The notes under the pieces were generated by a model that made no database searches, was not told where the DNA came from, and saw only the letters and a list, made by a program, of their open reading frames with translations. Below, piece after piece: positions 60,317 to 64,000 of a DNA stretch of 64,000 nucleotides. This DNA is from Epiperipatus broadwayi. Taxonomy: Eukaryota; Onychophora; Udeonychophora; Euonychophora; Peripatidae. Positions within the stretch are counted from its first letter, which is position 1. Each line of letters opens with the position of its first letter. Location: assembly GCA_028023455.1 (NCBI GenBank), contig JAQFVV010006309.1:886511-950510 (forward strand), in the 5' to 3' direction. A program made the translations under genes and the position numbers.

Positions 60317-61360
60317 CAGCAGTGGTTTCCATAGCAACCTCAAGGGAGAGAAAGAGAATATGCAGGCTTTTACAAAATAATTACTCGGGAAAAATTCATT
60401 TAAATAATTAAAATATAATCACTCATGAGAATATTTATTGTTTCCCTTTATAAAATAAGTACTTTATTTAAATACTTAAAAGTATTTGTTAAACAATTTT
60501 TTAATATACCCATTATTTATTTCCCCAATCCATAAAAAATGATTTCTTTCCTCTGAGGTGAAAATAGTCATAATACATAAGAGTTATTTTATGTTGTTAT
60601 AAAGCAATCAATAATGTTTCTTTAAATAACATCACAAATAATTGTCTATTTCAGGAATATATGTATAATATCAAATATTTTCTTTTTTCTTGTAGAAGAT
60701 AATATAAACTAGTCGTATACTCATCATAAAAATAGTTTTTAATAAATGAAATTCAAAGTTATTTACATTAGGTAAATTAATTTCAAATAATAGTTGATAT
60801 GAAATAAATATTTTTATGAAAACTATGACAAAGTTATTTAACAATTTTAATTTTTGCTTTTAAGAGTTTCAAGTATTTTACAGCAAACTTAAATATGAAA
60901 TAGACATTGAAGTTAATATCCATGTGTATGTTGTCATAGTGACAATAATAATGACTTTCAAACTTTTCTAGTGTGTGAAGTTTAATTATGCCAAGTTTAA
61001 ATGTTATAATAATTAACTAATTTTACCAATAAAGCTGGCTGCAATGAACATTTCTTGTCCTTGAAGTTTATGTTCAGTCATTGTGCCTAGATAATTTTAA
61101 TTTACTCTAACATACTTTAAACTAAGGAGTAAAAAGTTTAAATGAAATTATACTTTTAATTAAAACAAGCTTTTTATTTAAAAAAAATGCAATAAAAATG
61201 ATTTTAAGACAGTGGAGAGAAATGAAGAGTATAAAGTGAGAGTGTGGATAGTGTAAATTTGAATTATTTATACCAGAGGTCAGTGAACCACTTTTAAACA
61301 CTGGTTATTGATGTTTAAATATATACTCCCTTCCCTTTATTGGTTCAAATTCATATTCTA
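60317..61360. other. Anonymous AT-rich sequence
   Basis: No supported features. Confidence 0.4.
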
Positions 61361-61375
61361 CTGAAACTAAAGAAT

Positions 61376-61618
61376 ACCAAAATCACACTTTTTTTATTTT
61401 GCTGTAATATCCTATAAATATAATTTATCCAAACCACTTTGAACACTTTTTAGCAAAAACTCTTTATTTGTACATATATACATACACTTACATTTTGACT
61501 ATCCTGCAGTCTTCTTCAGAGCCAGTTCAAAAAGACTGCAGAACAGTCGAAATATAGGTGTATGTATATATGTACAAATAAAGAGTTTTTGCTAAAAAGT
61601 GTTCAAAGTGGTTTGGAT
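61376..61618. mobile_element. Hairpin element with 12-bp flanking repeats
   Basis: Near-perfect arms 61424-61521 and 61526-61621: TTTATCCAAACCACTTTGAA against TTCAAAGTGGTTTGGATAAA, and AGCAAAAACTCTTTATTTG against CAAATAAAGAGTTTTTGCT. A 48-base one-sided extension (61376-61423) precedes the hairpin. AAACTAAAGAAT lies at 61364-61375 and 61619-61630. The centre carries hammerhead-like motifs on both strands. Same architecture as 16141-16410 and 28274-28557. Confidence 0.7.
61493..61553. ncRNA. Paired hammerhead-like cores at hairpin centre
   Basis: Minus strand: CTGAAGAA (61519-61512), GACTG, loop CAGGA, TAGTC (61501-61497), AAAA. Plus strand: GACTG (61534-61538), loop CAGAA, CAGTC (61544-61548), GAAA (61549-61552). 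Each copy keeps what the other lost: the minus has the CTGANGA side, the plus has the GAAA side. The sequence CTGCAGGA is shared with the 16.3 kb motif, so both descend from one family. Confidence 0.45.
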
Positions 61619-61639
61619 AAACTAAAGAATGTTGTTAAC

Positions 61640-62490
61640 CAAAATTTAATTAATATATTCAATTTTTAAAATAAATTAGTTATCCTGTCTAGATAAATAA
61701 AATTATTTCTTATCACAATAATTATTTTAAACATAAACATTAGAACAAAATAAGGAATTACACAAATGAAATTTACATTGTTTTAAAAATAAAAATATTA
61801 TTCACAATGTTTAACATATTTATTTATTATTAATTTTATCCTAAACAAGTTTTTCACAATATTTTTATATTGTCTCTTAAATTTAGACATTTAATAAAAA
61901 CTTTAAACTAAATAAATGTCAAAATTAAACACTACATTTATTCATGCATCCATACATTTATTTGTCTATTATTTAAAAATCCCATCTTTAATTATTATTG
62001 TCTTTATTAAACTGCTTGTAAGTAAATAAATTTAAAATACTTAATTATAATATTTTGTGTTAAAATTAAGATTAGACTAATACATTATAACTTCAATTTA
62101 ATTATTAGCACATTTAAATATAGGATTTGAACTTGGTTTTTAAGATTAAGATTAATACCAGCTTTCTAAAATATTTTAGCAGTTAAATTATGACTAAATT
62201 AATACTATTAAATGTTAAAATACATTACCTATCATTTTAAATTATCAAGTATTAAAATTTTAAATACTTTGCATATGAATATCACTTATTCAAGACTAAA
62301 ATATTATAAGTTAAATTGTCAAAATTATTTTACAGCTATAAAATTTTCAATTATACTAATATAATGACTTTTTATATAAAAAATCATAGTATTATGAGAC
62401 ACTAATAAAATCTATTCAATATAAATTTTAAATTAGATAACTTTTTATAGCCCTGACATTTAGCTTCAGAGAAAAGCTAAAGGTCATAAT
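61640..62490. other. Anonymous AT-rich sequence
   Basis: No supported features. Confidence 0.4.
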
Positions 62491-62492
62491 TT

Positions 62493-63105
62493 TGCAACTT
62501 GACCACAGAGATTGAAATTATTGGTACAAAGATGTTTAAGTAAATAAAACTTATTTTGAATGCACTTCAATTATAACATTAGAAACTGCAATTATAAATT
62601 TCAAATTGCACACAAAGTATTATTAAATAATAAGTATAATAATGCTCAAGGCTAAATGGATTTATAAGTAATCATTAAAAAATGGTCATTGTCAATTACA
62701 ATCAACAATTTCTAATTGCTGTCAAGATGACCTCCTTGACAACAGTTAAAAATTGTTGATTGTTATTGATATTGTCTAAGTGTTGACTAGCATTGTTATA
62801 TTTATTATTTAAGTAATACTTTGGGTGCAATTTGAAATTTATAAGTGCAGTTTGTAATGTTATAATTGACTATTTCTTAGTCTGCATTCAGAATAGGTTT
62901 TATTTACCTGTTTAAAGAGGTTTATTTAAACTTCTTTGTATCAATAATTTCAATGTCTGTGGTCAATTTGCAATCTCTAGTGTCCATATAAGCATATTAG
63001 ATCATTAATAAGAGTGGGATTCCACCCTTATTGCTAAAATGATGCATTGACAACAATTAAAAATTGTTGATCATTATTGATATTGGTCTAAGTGTTGACA
63101 AGACA
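62493..63105. repeat. About 610-bp foldback with nested hairpin and direct repeat
   Basis: Arm 62493-62620 (GACCACAGAGATTGAAATTA, TTTCAAATTGCAC) is the complement of 62828-62972. An inner hairpin at about 62697-62765 pairs CAATCAACAATTTCTAATTG with a complementary arm near 62748. The 52-base segment TTGACAACAGTTAAAAATTG through TAAGTGTTGAC (62738-62795) is repeated directly at 63049-63103. A partial copy sits inverted at 23868-24300. Confidence 0.7.
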
Positions 63106-63109
63106 ATTT

Positions 63110-64000
63110 AACTACTTACAAATGCCAATCATTTTCAAGTGAAGGAATATTGCAAGAATTGGAAAAATTGTCTCATATTAAATGGGATATTAATGAACTT
63201 TGTGAAAGACAATTGATTTAAAAAAATGGACATGTACTCTAATACAAACACAAATATTGGAAGTACAAATGGAGTAGGATTCATTATAAATAAACAGTGG
63301 AAGAACAATATTGTGGAGATTGATGGTGTATTAGACAGAATAGCAAGATTAGTTTTTCAATTTAATAGCAGTTACAAATTCAGATAATTCATATTAATGC
63401 CCCCAAAAGTTCTCATAGTGATGTAGTAGAGGATTTTTATATGGATGTGCAAAAGGTTTTGATCCAACCAAACAACATTTTAAAATTATTATGGGATAAT
63501 TTAATGCTAGAATTGGAAGACAATTGAAAGATAAAAGAGCTGTAAGAAAATTTGATTATAGTAATAGAAATGATAGAGGACAAAGACTTGTGAAGTTTGC
63601 AAAGAAAAGATCTTTTTATTATGAATTTGTTTTTTGAGAAAGATGTTAAAAGGAAATGGACATGGAAGCATCCAAATGAAAAGCTTAGCAGAATTGGATT
63701 ATATTTTGACTAACAGAAAAGACATATTTCAAGATTGTAATGTTCTTAATAAATTCAACACAGGAAATGATCTTCAATTAATGAGATGTAAGATACATGA
63801 TAATGCAAAACTAAAGAGACAAAATTTATTAGACAATATTCAAGGTTGATATTCTTCCGAAACATTCTAATGAATTTAAATTAGAACTTGCAAATTGCTC
63901 CCAAATATTAGATTTTGAATATGATTAAGATTTGAATGAAATTAATAGGAAAATAGCTGATACACTTTTAAAAACTGTAACAAAGAGCTAGTAGAAAAAG
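63110..64000 (+). pseudogene. RTE-like LINE, apurinic-type endonuclease, runs off the right edge
   Basis: Plus-strand blocks: ILQELEKLSHIKWDI (63151), NTNGVGFIINKQWKNNIVEI (63265), IQIIHINAP-like (63376), DFYMDVQKVLI (63435), IIMG-stop-FNARIG (63490), NDRGQRLVKFAK (63570), then in another frame WTWKHPNEK, LDYILTNRKDIFQDCNVLNKF and GNDLQLMRCKIH (63656-63800). These are the conserved segments of the AP-like endonuclease of RTE-clade LINEs, which nicks DNA to prime reverse transcription. The GDFNAR Asp codon is a stop, and the SDH catalytic His is Leu (NDL). Dead. Orientation is opposite to the RT fragment at 30.4 kb. Confidence 0.85.

Noticed and set aside
1-64000. CRISPR arrays, operons, bacterial promoters or phage genes
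   Set aside because: No regularly spaced identical repeats with unique spacers and no prokaryotic gene density; the sequence is plainly eukaryotic and repeat-rich.
1-64000. Host protein-coding exons
   Set aside because: No open segment with recognisable non-transposon protein similarity bounded by convincing splice sites was found on either strand; small exons could still be missed by eye.

Overview
This window looks like gene-free DNA from an animal nuclear genome. It is strongly AT-rich (roughly three quarters A+T by eye), has no long open reading frames, and contains many decayed eukaryotic transposable elements: non-LTR retrotransposons, a Penelope-like element, a hAT transposase, tRNA-derived SINEs, TTAA-flanked MITEs, foldback elements and microsatellites. 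The best guess is a mollusc, probably an octopus-like cephalopod. That rests on recognising the style of the RTE-like reverse transcriptase, the SINEs and the repeat with the GTGCTG/CAGCAC hairpin; no diagnostic host gene is present. I see no convincing host exon, so the window is probably intergenic or inside a very large intron.

Layout. 1-9 kb: anonymous AT-rich DNA, a complex foldback at 5.3-6.1 kb and an old LINE remnant at 7.4-7.7 kb. 9-11.3 kb: a dense nest of small repeats, including several copies of a family that carries a hammerhead-ribozyme fold. 13.3-18 kb: two decayed LINE fragments, a 78-bp tandem array and a hairpin element. 21.5-22.7 kb: a 1265-bp near-perfect palindrome with an 8-bp target-site duplication. 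23.9-28.6 kb: a SINE nested in another repeat, a TTAA-flanked MITE, a 660-bp foldback with ribozyme-like copies in both arms, and a compact hairpin. 30.4-31.9 kb: a broken RTE-like reverse transcriptase. 40.4-42.6 kb: a mosaic of three different tandem arrays between two microsatellites. 44.7-47.5 kb: a Penelope-like GIY-YIG fragment, then a hAT transposase pseudogene. 50.3-51.5 kb: three tRNA-derived SINEs. 53.7-56.7 kb: further ribozyme-family copies and MITEs. 61.4-64 kb: a hairpin element, a foldback, and the endonuclease part of a second RTE-like LINE running off the right edge.

The most interesting theme is self-cleaving RNA. The dispersed repeat at 9.15 kb keeps every core position of a type I hammerhead ribozyme: CTGATGA, a 6-bp stem II, GAAA, a minimal stem III, a C at the cleavage site, and a CCAA/TTGG stem I. 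At least eight decayed relatives lie in the window. Separate hairpin elements carry CTGATGA- or CTGAAGA-stem-GAAA motifs. They also have 10-13-bp flanking direct repeats and a one-sided non-palindromic extension, an architecture known from Penelope-like elements. A genuine Penelope-like coding fragment is present in the same window. The link between these parts is an inference.
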